Shown here: positions 33,091-46,554 of the stretch, one piece after another
How the letters are laid out: every line of letters begins with the position of its first letter
Numbering within the stretch: the stretch's first letter is position 1
Source of the DNA: Holothuria scabra
Lineage: Eukaryota; Echinodermata; Holothuroidea; Aspidochirotida; Holothuriidae
Assembly (NCBI GenBank): GCA_037179385.1
Contig: CM074180.1
Span: forward strand, 24,595,455 to 24,659,454
Direction: 5' to 3'
DNA: 64,000 bases
Made by a program: the position numbers and the translations under genes
Notes under the pieces: generated by a model
Seen by the model: only the letters and a program-made list of their open reading frames with translations
What the model was told of the DNA's origin: nothing
The model's database searches: none

Positions 33091-33960
33091 TAATGAAAAA
33101 AATCTGCTTTGTTCTTAAGTGTGAACACTATTCGGAACGTAATTTGTGGCGCGCGGGGCGCCCAGAAAATTTCGGTCCTTTTACACATTTGTATCTATGG
33201 AGCTTGTATTGCAGAAAATAGTTTAGATTCAGGGTTTCCTGTAAGGAAATTTGAATAGTTTGGGGACTATCTAAGAATCTGCGTTTCCTATTAGCATATA
33301 GCTGAGATAGCATGTCGACTGAAGATCGTTGTTGTTACATAATGTCATCTAGGGAGTGTGGATTGAGGCTTCTCGGTGACATTGAAAAAGCTCCAGAAAC
33401 TTTGCATTTTTAGACAAAATATGTAAAACTTAAAAGACCATATCAAAGAAAATTTAGTAGGGAAACGGCATTTAAGCGGGTCGGAAAAGATTATCACTGG
33501 CTGCTTTATGAGCGACCACTTACTTTATTAGGGGTTGCAATTTAGGGCGTACGAAGCGCGCGGAAAATTTTGCCTTTTTATAAACTAATAATTACAAATA
33601 TGGAGCTTCTATTAGAATATTATCTGGAGCATTTTATAGGGCTTTTGAACACAACAGAAATCCTTTTTCTCCAGGAATTCCACACAGTACATCACTTTTT
33701 GAGAAAAAAATCATATACATGTAATCTGAAAGGCTTTATCTTCCTGCTAAAAGTGAACGGTAATTCGTCCTCAATATGTCAAGATAAAAAATACTTCATA
33801 GCTGACCCTTTAAACACAGGGCTGGAAAAATGGACTTCCCTCAAGTTGGGGTGGGTCGTTCGACCGTCGCGCCGAAAATTTTGCCCCCTTAAATATATGT
33901 AGAAATGGAGCTTGTGCTGTATTGTAGAAAGCTTTGGATTCTGGGTTTCCTGTAAGGAAT
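33090..33960. repeat. degenerate tandem repeat, three units
   Basis: A unit built of 'gcgcgcgg', '(a)aaattttgcc', 'atatggagcttgtattgcag' and 'ggatt(c)agggtttcctgtaagga' recurs starting near 33148, 33547 and 33861. Units are 320-400 bp with strong divergence. Probably internal sequence of a CAG-GCGTAGCC element. Confidence 0.55.
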
Positions 33961-33962
33961 TT

Positions 33963-34485
33963 TAAAGGTAGTGTGCAAAATACCCTGAATTTACTTGGTA
34001 GTTAAGGAACCAGGTCTCCTAAGGAAGAATCCGTTGGAATGTCAATATCTTTTACCGTTCTCAAGAAACACCTCTTCAAGATTTTAATGATTCTGAAGCA
34101 ACTTGTTGGTTATGCAAAATAGTGATGTTGAGTGTTACACGGTGTTATTATCTCTTAATTACTCATCAGATAGTTTATGGTTTGGTGATTGGTACTGAGT
34201 GAATTTCAAGGACACAATTTCAACTTTCCAAATAAACCCTTCAGGAAACACTAAAGTTACAAGGCTGCCCTTGAAATGAAGGTTGCAAAAACAGAGGATA
34301 ACATTATGGTATGTCCGTCCCATGACATCACATGATTTTCATATTGAGCTCATATTTATGCATGATTAAGTGCAAATCAGCCAATTTTTAACCCATTTGG
34401 ATGGGAATTGCGGTAACTTTCTTGGTTTTTAATGCTTTTTACATCAAATATCCGACTTTGTCATTTTGGTGTCACACTACCTTTA
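33963..34485. mobile_element. TAAAGGTAGTGTG MITE, copy 1
   Basis: Perfect 13-bp inverted termini TAAAGGTAGTGTG and CACACTACCTTTA. Internally it shares 'tatttatgcatgattaagtgcaaatca' and 'tttttacatcaaatatccgac' with 62190-62646 and 43483-43656. No coding capacity. Confidence 0.8.
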
Positions 34486-34702
34486 GAGGGTTGGAGGATT
34501 ACAGAAGAATCCGTACTTTATTCATGGTGGCAAATCTGAGAATGATTACTTTTTCCAAATTTGTCCCGAGTCTCTGGCAAAGAGCCGTTCGGCAAAACCA
34601 AACTATTAACTGCCAACCGAACTGGAAGCTGGATTGCACGACGACTGAATCATTGTTGGTACATATGTTAGGCCTATCTAAAGCCCACGCACTGACACTC
34701 TA

Positions 34703-35402
34703 CACTCTAAAAAAATTGGGCAAATATTTGCCCAACTTTTTACCAACACTGGGTATATATGTGGCCTCCCAACAATTGGGCAAACTGTTGGGCAAATGGT
34801 GTTGGGCAATGCAACTATCCAGTATGTTGGGTGCTTGTTTGGATTTCAATAGTTTCAATATAACAAAGTACCCTAACACATACACCGTTTATCCCCCAAG
34901 AGTGATAGGCGGCACCAACGACGATGCACTTGGTAAGGAAACAGTGAAGTGTGTAGTTCAGAGTTTCAAACTCAATCGTGAACTTTGTATTTCTTCTCCC
35001 ATTGATTATGTAGCAATGAAAACTTCTTTTTTCTATGCGACCATTGCTCTTTAAGTACTTTCGTCCAGATTTTTTACTGCTATTCTACCGTTAGCTTTTT
35101 ATTTACCAAATACAACCTTATTCAACCATGAGATCTTATAATGAACCACTTATATTACAATAATTATCTATAAAACTTAACTGATCTTTAACTAATCATC
35201 TGATTGGTCAATTACATTTTACCCAACTGTTGGGTACTTTTAAAACTTGCCCAACACCTTTTACCAACACCTGGATTTTACCCAACTTTAATTTGCCCAA
35301 CAATATGGGTACATTTGTTTACCCATTTGTTGGGCAATAATTTGCCCATGTTGGGCATTTTGTATTTTGCCCAGCACTTTTTACCCAACAGTTTTTAGAG
35401 TG
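34703..35402. mobile_element. 700-bp TA-flanked MITE rich in TTGGGCAA
   Basis: Termini CACTCTAAAAA and TTTTTAGAGTG, flanked by TA on both sides (34701-34702, 35403-35404), a Tc1/mariner-type target. Both subterminal regions are full of TTGGGCAA / TTGCCCAA and TTTTACCCAA repeats on both strands. The middle (34830-35200) is unique. The 217-codon plus-strand frame at 34401-35054 runs across the element edge and is not a gene. Confidence 0.85.
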
Positions 35403-35404
35403 TA

Positions 35405-38229
35405 AATAATAATTACTAATGAAAACCCCAGATTTTTCATTAGAATCATACCCCAAAACCAAATTTTCTTCCATTAAATTCCGAATTTCTTCAAGAAAAT
35501 AAACTCTTAATTTTCAAATCTTCGTCCAAAAAGGAAAAAAAAATTAGACACGTATGGCTAGTAGCCTACGTATGGCTAGTACGATTAAATGCGTAACCCC
35601 AAAAGATTTTCGGCTGTCACCTATAAATCGTTTTGGATCATTGCCCATATGGAACACAGATTATTCAATAAAAACCCAAACTTTTTAATGGTCCTTACAA
35701 TAGCCAAATTCTTTTAAAAATTTTAAATTTTGCTTTCAAAATGAACTCCAGCTTTTTAAGTATTTGTTGAAAAAAATCCCCAAAATTTCTAGCGCTACGC
35801 GCACCTCAAAATCCGCTAAGTCACGTCCCACCAGGACTATCTCAAAGCCTTTGTCGAGGCCTTAAAATGCTGCCCCGAGCGCCCTGTCGGGGAAATGCTG
35901 GCGCCCCCTATGGTAATATATACTCTCCTGAGACTCCACCAGAGATGAACTTTGCCCTCTTAACCAACACGTGCCGGTAGGCCGGGGACCATGTCCCTTG
36001 ACCCCATCAGCAGGCGTATGCGCTTTGTGTGCGGCTTAGTTTGTTTTACTAAATTCAGTTTTGCCTCCCAATATTTCCTTTTGCCCATGGTCTGCTCCCC
36101 AATTTTGGCACTCATCATGATCATCTCAGTCACCAGCAATTCCAGCCTGACACTCAAATGAAGTTTAGGCCTACGTTAGTAGGTTGGTAGCTGGTGGATG
36201 CATCATGACAAGTGGCGTACGCCGCATTTTTTCTTAAGGGGGGGGGGAGGACGCAGTATATTGAGTGATGGCCGGCCTGGGAAGGGAGGGGTCAAAGGAA
36301 AAGGGGTATACACTCCCTCCTCTTTGTAAAATTTTGGCCTACAGTAGATGCAAAGTGGTACAATAGGAACTTTGTTGAAAGTTGAATTGCGGTGGTTAAT
36401 GAGGATAAAACAAAAAAATTCCTGTCTTTAAATGCAATCTCGGGTTCAGCTTTTATGTTATTTACGCTATACCTTTCGCGAAGTAAAATTTGTTTAAAAA
36501 TTTGCACATTAGGTGTCAAAATAAAAGACTGAGCATCAGTAATCCGCATCATCATAGACAAACGGGAGCAACATGCAGTTTGTGGGTTTTTCTTATCCAC
36601 AGAACGTAATTTTGCCATGAAGACTATCTAAGCGGAGCACCACCATCAGCTACCACCATCGAAGCGTACAACTCAGGGCGAATCTAGGATTTTTCGTTAG
36701 GGGCACATTGACGGTCGATAATCTGCTCGAACGCTCCAAGCTCTAAGCGGAGCGCCACCATCAGTTAGCGCGGAGCTTACAGAAAATTTTGGAAAAACCG
36801 CGACCCATGAGATAGCCGGAAATGGCATTTCCCATGCCTGTAAGTAGAACCTAAGCAGTCGCTACTTTTTAGCTTTTGTTTTCCAAAAATGTTCCCTTCA
36901 ATTAAAAGTGAGAAAATTGCAAAAACTTGCTTCATGAACTAAACCAAAATTTTCTTGATCTTGATTTAAGCTGAGGTCACTCTTTAAACAATTTTGATAA
37001 AATATCTTTCCAAAAATATGTCGTAATGTTATTGGTCCGGGAAAAGTGGTCTAAAGATAAGGGGATCCTCACACAATGTATAGAGAGGAGAATCTTTCCT
37101 TTTTAATTTTGAATAAAAATTCGTTACAACCTATAATTCTTTGAAAAAAAAACTCTGAAAAAATTGAACTTTAGGGGTCTCCAACAGCTTCAAAGACGTT
37201 GGTGAAAATATCTTACCAAGAATAAGATGCAATGCTGTAAGATTCATATTTGAGATCGCAGTAGCTTTTAAAGTCTTTTGCTTGATGAAATATGCCACTT
37301 TATTGTCATGTGCATGAGAGATAAACATTGTTAGACGCTTTGCGTTATCATTGATTTCATTAGTGGCATGTAGATTCAGTCTCCACTCCCCGGGATATCA
37401 GAATTTTTCCATAATACAATGTAAAAGGAAAAATACTAGTAAAATTACATTTATGGCAGAAATAATTCTAATTAAGCACTCATTCGACTCTCTCATTAAA
37501 AAAATTACTGTTTAAGTTCTAGTGACATTGAGAGCTCTGGCATAGATAAGTTTATTGTCAATTTTAATAAGAATTATTCAAAATATATTGATTAGCATAC
37601 ACATCCGGACGGCGTAAAATAAAATATCAAGTGCAACAGACATCATAAATACTTGTTTTCAATGATGACATATTCATTGGAAAGGTTACATTAAAACACG
37701 TATATTTCGCCATATTTCTTGAGCTTACTATATCAAACAAAACTTTCCAAAAAGCAAAGCCACCCTGAAAATAATTTCCCCTCATTTACACTTTAAGCTA
37801 TAAGCAAAAGAGCGTAATTCGACCATTCCTAAACCACCTTCACATTTTGCACATATTAGAACAGAACGTTTCCCTTAATTGTCTGGTCTGTGTGGCCAAA
37901 TAAATCGGGAAACGGGATCACAGATCGTATAAAATAAGTAAACATAGACATTAAGCTCATGTGAAGTTTGGCCATGCGCTTTTTATACATTTTACACACC
38001 GTGACCAGTAACGTAATTTTCATCTTTCAAAGTCTTATTATCATGTGTTGAATGGTTTTCAGAATGAACGTGTATGTGGATAATATGGCATAGCCTTTAC
38101 CGCAAAAACAACATTATGTAAAAACAAGTAGGCTAAATGATCTGTTTAGAGAAAGTAAAAAATAAGCTTTGGAAAATTTTAGGGGGCGCGCACTGTTGAC
38201 TCCCCTCATGGCGCTACCGAACTCGAAAC
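35405..38229. other. mosaic of element fragments, no gene seen
   Basis: Holds pieces of the CAG-GCGTAGCC family, e.g. 'agtggcgtacgccgc' at 36211 followed by a G run, and 'agcggagcgccaccatcag' at about 36736. The rest is AT-rich and unassigned. No splice-flanked exon recognised. Confidence 0.4.
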
Positions 38230-38245
38230 GTGAGGCGAATAGCCT

Positions 38246-38755
38246 AGGGTGGGGTCCAGGGGCAAAGTCCCCGGAAGCTCATGGGTTTTAGGATATTTAT
38301 GAGGTATTTAAATCGTTATATTTAAGGTTAATTCTATAGACTTAACATGGTCTAAAAATAATCTCTGAGGTAACTAACTCCAAGTAAGACTTTTGGTAAA
38401 AACTAGTAAAATTGACTACCACAGCGAATCCGGCCGACATTTTGAAAAAGGCCGGGGAGATGAACTGTAGAGAAAGACGTTGATGGGAAGTTCATTGTGA
38501 GTCCCGATGGGGGCACGGGGGCGAAGTCCCGGATGCTCCAATGTTTTCAGGTGTTTATGAGGTATTAACGTCCTAATAAAAAGATAATTCTTTTGTTTTA
38601 ACACTGGTCTAAAAACTACTTCCAGGGCTATTCCAAGTAAGATTTTATTGGTAAAAAATCTAGCGAAATTAGTGTCAAGAGCAGACCCGACTAACATTTT
38701 GAAGAAGGGAGCTGAAATAGCCTGAAAGAGAATGAGAAAGCAGTTGATGGGCAGT
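38246..38755. repeat. two-unit tandem duplication, ~260 bp each
   Basis: Unit 1 (38246-38490) and unit 2 (38505-38755) share 'ggggc(a/g)aagtccc(c)gga', 'tttatgaggtatt', 'tggtctaaaaa', 'ccaagtaagattttt(a)ttggtaaaaa' and 'acattttgaa(a/g)aagg', with roughly 70% identity by eye. Related single blocks ('ggggtaaagccccaagaag', 'ggggagtagccccgggaagctc') occur at about 42140 and 45855. Confidence 0.65.
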
Positions 38756-41212
38756 TAAATGTGTTTCTCTTAAGTAAAGTTGTAGGCCTAGTTCTGCCTG
38801 AACGATTACCTTAAAAGTGCGCCACCGTCAGTTGGTGTAGTCGGAAGTGTGCAGAATATTGTTAAAAAACGCAACCCCTCAAGTAGCAGGAGGTGACATT
38901 TTCCAGGGTTTTGCGATATTTTCATTTTAACAACATGACAATAACCGTCTTTTTTTATCACAAGAAAAATGAATCAAATCTTCAAAAATTTCGTACTTAC
39001 ACTCTAATTAGGAAGATATCCAAGATATCGTTTCTTAAAAATCTCAAACCTCAGTGGGGGGGGGGGGGCACACGGAGTCACAAGATTTTTCAGGGGCGCA
39101 CGAGCCCCTTCCACCACTCCTTGGTGACGCCACTGGGTACTTTATTTAGTCTTGCCAAAAATTCTCAAAATGGTAGAATATCCTAATTCTTTCGAACTTT
39201 TGTCCGAAAAATAAAAGGGTTCACAGACAGGGTAATCGACGTTTACATAAAACGAAGGCGACAACGAAAATTTACGCCACATTTGGGTTTAAAAAGTTCC
39301 TTGGCCTATTTTAAATTTTGCGCAGAAAAATGACCAAAATAGCCAAATATATGAGTTCTTTCAAAACTTTGTGTGAAAAAAGCGTTTGCCAATACTCAAA
39401 GTATAATTTCATGGCAAATCAAAATGAATACAAACATTTGTGACAAATTCGAGTGCCAATTATGAGAAACAATTTTTCCTCTGTCCAAAATGGTAAAATA
39501 TTTGGGTGAAGGCAGAAAAAATCTGTGGCTGTCTTCAATCACCAAATTACATGGGCAGATGGGAGGGTTTTCAGATATTTGCAGTGCCTAGTTTTCCATC
39601 TATTCTGCCCGATTCAGCCCCGAATTCAGGCAACAGTAATAAAATCAGGGTAGGTTGCTACTCAGTACACCTTCATAATGATATAGAATGCGAGAATGCC
39701 TTCCCATCCAGTCATCAGTCTGCCTGAAATTTATTGAAACCCACATTGTAACGTGCCAGACACTTTTTCAAAATGTGTTGGAGGTAAATTCAATAATAGT
39801 CAGGGGTTCGAGCTGTCATACAGGCACTTTCTTCAATACAATGGACCTTGAATTCGGCCAACTAGAGTCGAAATAGAGTCAAATTCTTCAATGGCAAGTT
39901 TTCCGAACCCTTTAGGTTCAAAGTTATACTTGCGAAAAGGAAACAAGGCTATTTCATCTACTGTTAGCAGTACATTTCATCTGGTAATTTTCTGATCCCT
40001 GGGCAAGTTGCTGATTCATTTAAATGAAGTTAAAATTTTTATTGCAAACGAACGTAGTTGGTTTTTTGGTTTTTACTTCCACGGTGAGTAGGGAAATTGT
40101 AATTTTGTCATGATATTGACATCAATTAAGAAGTCGAACGTATTACTTACTTACAGGCTTCTACTTCAAATTTCGTTTTATCAAAACTGGGAATTATTTC
40201 CATTGATAGCATGGAAATCACATTTGCATTAAATATTAAAAGAATCAAAACTTAGCACCATTTTCAGCTAAGCCCTTCGATGCATCATTTTTTTTGTGCT
40301 TACTTAGACGGCATTCCAGAATGGGGACGATTCGTAGACTTTGCCTCCACACCAAATAATGGCACCCCCCCCCCCCCATTTTATCAAGTAGTTTCTCGCG
40401 GATGACTTTGCAGGTTGATAAATTATTTTAGTGACCATTTTATTGCAAAAGAAAGCTCGAAATAGCGGCTGCTTATAGTAAAACTCACATTAGAAGGGAA
40501 ATTCCATTGCCGACTATAAGCATGACTAGGGGAGTTGTGTGTACGGTCCCCGCCAAATGTGGTGGCGCTCCGCCTATACATCATCTTTCAGGTGGGGTTA
40601 CACTTTCAGGAATAAAATCATACACAAAAGTCTTGTGTTAAGACGATCATACTTTTCTTCCAGCATGGAGCTAATACTTTGACAAGTATTAGCTCCAAGC
40701 TTCAAGTAACTTACCGCATCATATACAGTAGTCTAAACCAGTGCTTCTCAACCGGGGTCCAAGTGCACCCACAGGAGTGAATTGGAAATGCTCGGGGTGA
40801 AATTTGGAAAGTTGGAGAATGGGGGGGGGGGGTGAATTATACACAAAGGGGGAAATTTTGTGAATAGGGGAAAATTCGCATGCATTGAGTTGGGTCTTGA
40901 AATCCCTATTGAACTTATGTGTCAATCTGTGGTCTGTGTTCTCTAAATATAAGTTTGAAACAAAACCTAACTAGCATGTTCTAGTTTTTAGTGATTTGAT
41001 GTTTCATAGTTCTAGGGGTGAATGGTAGAATTTTTTTCCAAAATGGGGAAGTGGATCATAAAGGTTGAGAAGCACTGGTCTAAACAGTGATGCATATAGC
41101 ACGCCCTCAGTCCTGTACGCCTCTGGCAGTAGCGGACATTGAACGTCTCGATATTAGGACAACAGCAGATGCTATACTCTAGTGTTGCCCGTGTCCAACC
41201 GGCCATCAGTGC
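38756..41212. other. mosaic region, no gene seen
   Basis: Includes a right-end-like GGTGACGCCACTG (39123-39135), a 'gtggtggcgctccgcc' block near 40560, several poly-C/poly-G runs and AT-rich filler. I see no exon. Confidence 0.4.
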
Positions 41213-41354
41213 CCCAGATGACCAAACCTCGACATGCAAAAGACACCTAAAATAGCGGGTTTTTTTTTTATCTCTAACTTCCCTTACACTTTTCTCTCAT
41301 GTCGTGTTCAGCCCCCCCCCCCCCTCCAAGACACAATCCTGGCTACGCTACTGC
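41213..41354 (+). mobile_element. CAG-GCGTAGCC MITE, 5'-truncated copy
   Basis: Matches the 3' part of 26475-26655: 'agatgaccaaacct', 'aaaagacacctaaaatag', 'tatctctaacttcccttacacttttctctca', ending 'cacaatcctggctacgctactg'. The expected CAG-GCGTAGCC start is missing. Confidence 0.6.
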
Positions 41355-41864
41355 CAACCATGCATCATTCAAACAGGTATTTTAATTTTTGTAATCCCTG
41401 TCTCCCAAACCTGTTGTCGTGCACAGGAAGCTAGCCTTTTTAGCGTGAGAGTTGGAAGCCAAATGTTTTTACTTCCCCTAGACGTTATTCATAGAATTAG
41501 GCAAACACGCTTCTGTGTTTTTTCACAGGAGAATGACTCAGCTAGAACATGATCGAGGGGTTTACCAAGTTCGTTCGGGACTCTGGATAAAACTTATCGT
41601 CCAGATGGCATGGTCTTTTAAAGATAATTGTGGCGATGTGTTCTTCAAGGGCTTCGCGTCTAGTTCAACACCCTATATATAGGGCAGATGAAGCCCCGGA
41701 TTTTTCGGAATAGTAAAAACGTGCAGGGCGTTTGAAGAAGACTTTGAATTGATATTCAAATGCCCTTTCCAGCATACGCAACCCAAGCTTATAATGTCAC
41801 AGTGCTCGATTAACATTCCATATTTTAAAATAGGCCTAACTTTACTTCGATGAACTTGGACTTT

Positions 41865-41936
41865 ACGTCCTCATGCACCCGTCGTTTTCATATCGCTCTT
41901 AAGAGCGATATGAAAACGACGTGTGCATGAGGACGT
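41865..41936. repeat. 72-bp near-perfect palindrome
   Basis: Two 36-base arms meet at 41900/41901 with no spacer (AAGAGCGATATGAAAACGAC in the right arm, its complement in the left). Only one mismatch (position 41879 against 41922). The arms could form a cruciform or, if transcribed, a stable hairpin. Confidence 0.95.
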
Positions 41937-42337
41937 CGTGCAGTCTGACAACGGGTTTCTCGTCAACTTGGAAACGTGGCAAGATCAAGAAGTTTTCCCG
42001 TTTGATTGACCTTACTGGCTTGAAAGATTTTTTTGAGGGGGGGGGGGGGGGTCAAATTAAAGGCAAAGGAAAATGATAGAACATTTTCGGGCGCAGCGCA
42101 ACACTGAGCCCAAAGCACAAGTTCCTTGGGGTGGGGTTTCTCGGGGTAAAGCCCCAAGAAGTTAGGAGGTTTTAGCATAACTCAAAAATGACAGAATTTG
42201 AGGGAAAAGTGGGGGGGGGGGGGCTTGGCCCCTTGTCGGGCAATCGATCCCCCCCCCCTTCCCTGGCCCATAGGATGCCAATAACATGATATTTGTTACT
42301 GTCCCTGATCGATAAATTTGTAATCACTTCAAGAAAG

Positions 42338-43466
42338 GGGTGGGTCCAAAACGAAGACCTCCAAAACGAAGACCGAAGACAGAAGACATGAAAAATCTCT
42401 AAAACGAAGACCTCCAAAACGAAGACCGAAGACAAAAGACAGAAAAAACTCTAAAACGAATACCTCCAAAACAAAGACCGACAACCAAAGTCTCTCCTAG
42501 TAGAAGCACGGGAAGCCATCCCCTGCCTTATTAAACACATTGCATAACACCCTGTTGTATATTTCTCTGTTTACTTCCGGGTCTTCGTTTTTCGGTCTTC
42601 GCTTTGGAGATTTGCATAATAGGACAATCTCCAAAACGAAGACTACAAAACGAAGACTTTTCTATTGCGTCATCGCCGAAGGCCAAATGTCAAAAACTCA
42701 TATTCAGCTGACATCTTAGTCATCCTAGAGATTCCATAGCAGCCAAATCGTACCAGATTTCGAACTAAAATACTCATTTTTTTTCAAAATATGAGAAGCA
42801 CGCATATGTAAAACGAACGGGTAGTATTTGCTACCGTACTTGGAGTAAATCAAAAAAGGGGAGAATTAGCAGCAAGATGAAAAAATAAATTCAAAACAAT
42901 AAATTGCAAAAGGGAGGAAACAACAATTGCGTTGATTAATTTTAAAATTGGTAATAACGAATAAGATTTTGTTTGCCCACCCCGGAAACTACACGTCGCA
43001 TAAACGACACGCGTAATATCACCAAATTACCACTAATTTAATCACAAACTAGTCAAAATATCTGACTACTATACTAACTAGTTATTTCACGAATCCGTTT
43101 TCAAAGTGCACTCGAAGTCCCATCTCGACGCATTCAGCACAGAGTGACGCATATTTCTCTGTTTACTTCCGGGTCTCGTTTTTCGGTCTTCGTTTTGGAG
43201 ATTTGCATAATAGGGCAATCTCCAAAACGAAGACCACAAAAGGAAGACTTTTCGATTGCACCGCCCCTAGAGGTAGAATAATTGCATGCATGCTAGTGGA
43301 GGCACGGGAAGCCATCCCCAGCCTTATTAAACACATTGCATAACACCCTGTTGTATATTTCTCTGTTTACTTCCGGGTCTTCGTTTTTCGGTCTTCGTTT
43401 TGGAGATTTGCATAATAGGGCAATCTCCAAAACGAAGACCACAAAAGGAAGACTTTTCGATTGCGT
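42338..43466. repeat. left inverted arm of the foldback element
   Basis: Starts with 15- to 16-bp units (CCAAAACGAAGACCT and variants), followed by 'gtagaagcacgggaagccatcccctgcc', 'ttccgggtcttcg', a long segment (42660-43130) and a second set of units. It pairs with the right arm 46555-48392 in opposite orientation, with rearranged copy number. Confidence 0.85.
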
Positions 43467-46400
43467 TATCCGTATTCAGCTCCCTAATGCTTATACATGA
43501 TTAAGTGCAAATGCATGATTAAGCAGAAATCACAAATTACCCTGTCAAATGGTCCATTTTTAAGGATTTTGATGGTAATCGAGGCCCCTCTTTTGGGTTG
43601 TAATGTTTTTCACATCAAATAGCCAACTTGAACTTCTTCATTTTCACGACCTTTAAAGGGACTATTGTGGAAGTTGAAAAAATACCTCTTCGTTCACAAA
43701 TTGCTGAAGTTTTCGACAAGTAATTAAGAGTTAAATGATAACATAATGATTAACAAAGGAAATACTTACTTCTGCAATATGCCATATCTTTTTTTGCATA
43801 CCATACCCAATGAGTTACCCGTAGAAATCATCAAGCAGGGAAAGTTCTATAACGTTATTACTGTCGAGTGCAATATCATGGGGAAAGGAATTTGTAGCAC
43901 CGGAACAAACCGGTATATCTATAACATTGCAGGACAGTCTGATGAATATTTCTTTTTTTTTTTTATTTCCCGGTCATCGTTTCTCGATATTTGATTTGCC
44001 TCATCTGGCAATATCCACAACAAAAACAACAACACATAGCTTTCGATTGCGCCATTGGTAGATGGACGACATGCCGTATCTAATGTGACCTCCTTTCCTC
44101 ACTTAAACGAAGACACAAAATTAATATTTGTTGACTACACAGAATATTCATACTCATGACACAGGAAGTGAGCGAAACTGTATCTCTGCCCAACGCACAT
44201 GTAAAAGTATGTATTATTTAACAGGGTCCGAACCTTCGTGTTTCCATTTCATCGTTTCTACAATTTACGTTAATTTATAACTGTAGACAAAATATTGAAA
44301 AGCAATTACAAAAACAGGGGTTACTTCTATTATGTGAAACTTTTATTTCTGCTTGTTACTAAAAATACAAACATGAGCTTTCTTCTCACAGCAGCAGATA
44401 TATACTTTGTACACGTTAAACAACAGTTTTGGGTAATTTTGGTCAAAGATGAGACTTCAGTATTGCGATTCAAATTTCCTGAAAATGGAGTGGGTGCATT
44501 GTGTAAATGTGGTAGTTGTTTTTACCAAAAGGCATAAAAGTGCATTAAGTTCCATGTAATTCAAGCTCTTTTCTTAGTAATGCATGTAAGTGAATATTCT
44601 TTTGAACTGTAATGTACATATCTGAGAAATTGTCGTGAAAATAGCTCTGTATGAAAAAAAATTTCCTCAAGTATGAACACTGTTTTCCAGGTTTAGTGTC
44701 ATAACACTACCAATACATTACGGAGAAAAAAACTTTTCAACTGTTCAAATAATATTGCTTCGCAAACATTGGCGCAGGATCCCAATTTGGTTTAGGGGTT
44801 TCCCACCACTATGTGTATGTAAAATCTTCATGAGCTCCTCGTGCGTCCAAAATGCTGGTGCATTTATCATAATGCTGAATCCCCATTTATTTCGTGGAAA
44901 AAAAAAACAATCGCGTAAAAATTTCCATACAATCATTTACCGTGTTCTCAGCCTTCAGAATTCGTTTTTCCTGTTTGAGAAGTCGATAAAATATTGAAGG
45001 CAGCTACGTAAATCACATCATATATCAGTTAAACTAGAGTCAATTGGTCACTGTGATTCCTTGCTAGATATTATAGAAATGACAGAAAGCCTGATAATTT
45101 GACCTCCAAAACTAGATCACCGACGTGCAAAAGCTTATTTATACCTAATGTTTATTTTAAGAAGGTGATATCTTTACAAAGGGAATTTCTGATTTCAGTA
45201 CCTTTTAACATTTTTTGGAATTTCAAGATTTAATTTTGAGCCTTGCAAAATACTCGGTGATCCTAAAAAACGAACTTCTCATTTCAGCATATCTACTGAA
45301 TTACAATCAACACTTAATACATACCACCAATTAAGGAAGCACAATGTGCTCAGAGCAAAAAAAAACGACCTATGTGCTTCCCTGAAAGCTTATATTTGTG
45401 ACCAGACAAGCAAACTTTTACCTGCCCTAAAATACACTTGCTCTTGCTTTAAAACAATCTCGCACTTTTCGTGTTCACTATTACCAAGAAAACAAGGTCT
45501 TGTCAGCAAATAATCAAGCAGAAAACAAGTTTAATGAGATGTAAATTTAAATTGCTGAAATAAAAAAATTCTTCCATCATTACCTTGATAATACCCATGA
45601 GATGCAAAGCGAAAAATAACAACTGCTATAAATCCGGGACTCACTTTGCATGTAATATCACTTCCATGACAAATCACACACTAACAACTCCCCCATCCCC
45701 TCCAGAAAAATAGTCATGGGGAAATAGCCAGGCACACGTTAATTGTAAATTCTTAGTAAAATCATCGGCGTCACCAGAAATTTTTAAAGAGGGGGGTCGT
45801 ATTTTGCGGAAAGAAGGAAGTTATTGCCGGGTAGCGGCAATGATCGCACGAAACAGGGGAGTAGCCCCGGGAAGCTCTGAGGAGATAAACATTTCAAATG
45901 CCTATAATGTGGTAAAATTATCGTCAATAAGTTGCTGGTTTGGTAATGCCAAAATTATGATTTCATAAAGGTTCAGAGCAAAACGGATGGTTGGACGGGG
46001 ATCAAAGAGAAAGCTTTAAATATTAAAATAACAATGACACAAGAACGTTTTCCTTTTAAAGTTTGGGTGCTGTCGTGGGATCCATAGCTCGGTTAAAGGA
46101 ACCAACTGGAGTGGTAGCATCCAGAGGCAAAGGATTCCCAGGACAAAATTCCTTTGAAAATCGTGGAATATAATGAAGTATTCAAGATTAAGGAGGTAAA
46201 AATAGCGAATCTCAAATAACAAATCAAAGAAAAATTTTAAAGCAAATTGAGCTCTGCAACGTAAAGAAATTTAAGTAAATCATTCAAATCTGCAATAAAA
46301 AGCGTCTATTAAACTACTTAAGATGTCAGGCTCTATAGCACAAAACACTGATTTGTGCACAATGTGATTTTACCAAATAATGTACTTTGATTTTACTTTC

Positions 46401-46554
46401 AACCTTTCTCCTTCAAGACCTAGAAAAAAGTTTCATTTATTCCATTAAAAAGTAATGGAAAGGTAAAAATTGAAGAAGCATAGCAAAAACTGGAGAAAGA
46501 ACATGCAGAAGAAGTTAGTTGAGATTTACGACCAACTACCGAGCTCGATTATTG
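43467..46554. other. centre of the foldback element
   Basis: No transposase or other gene recognised. It contains a half copy of the TAAAGGTAGTGTG MITE (43483-43656) and, at about 45765, 'ggcgtcaccagaaattttt' with a G run, which looks like a fragment of the CAG-GCGTAGCC family. The remaining AT-rich sequence is unassigned. Confidence 0.45.
43483..43656. mobile_element. TAAAGGTAGTGTG MITE, right-half fragment
   Basis: Shares 'tgattaagtgcaaat', 'aaatggtccatttttaaggattttgatg', 'tttttcacatcaaatagccaac' and a decayed end 'cgacctttaaa' with 33963-34485 and 62190-62646. The left half is absent. Confidence 0.6.

Noticed and set aside
34401..35054. 217-codon plus-strand frame
   Set aside because: It crosses from the end of one MITE (33963-34485) into another (from 34703); the middle is translated TTGGGCAA repeat.
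32941..39135. single 6.2-kb element between CAGTGGCGTAGC and GGTGACGCCACTG
   Set aside because: The ends face correctly, but the 8-bp flanks (T run versus GGTACTTT) do not match, so I treat them as separate insertions.
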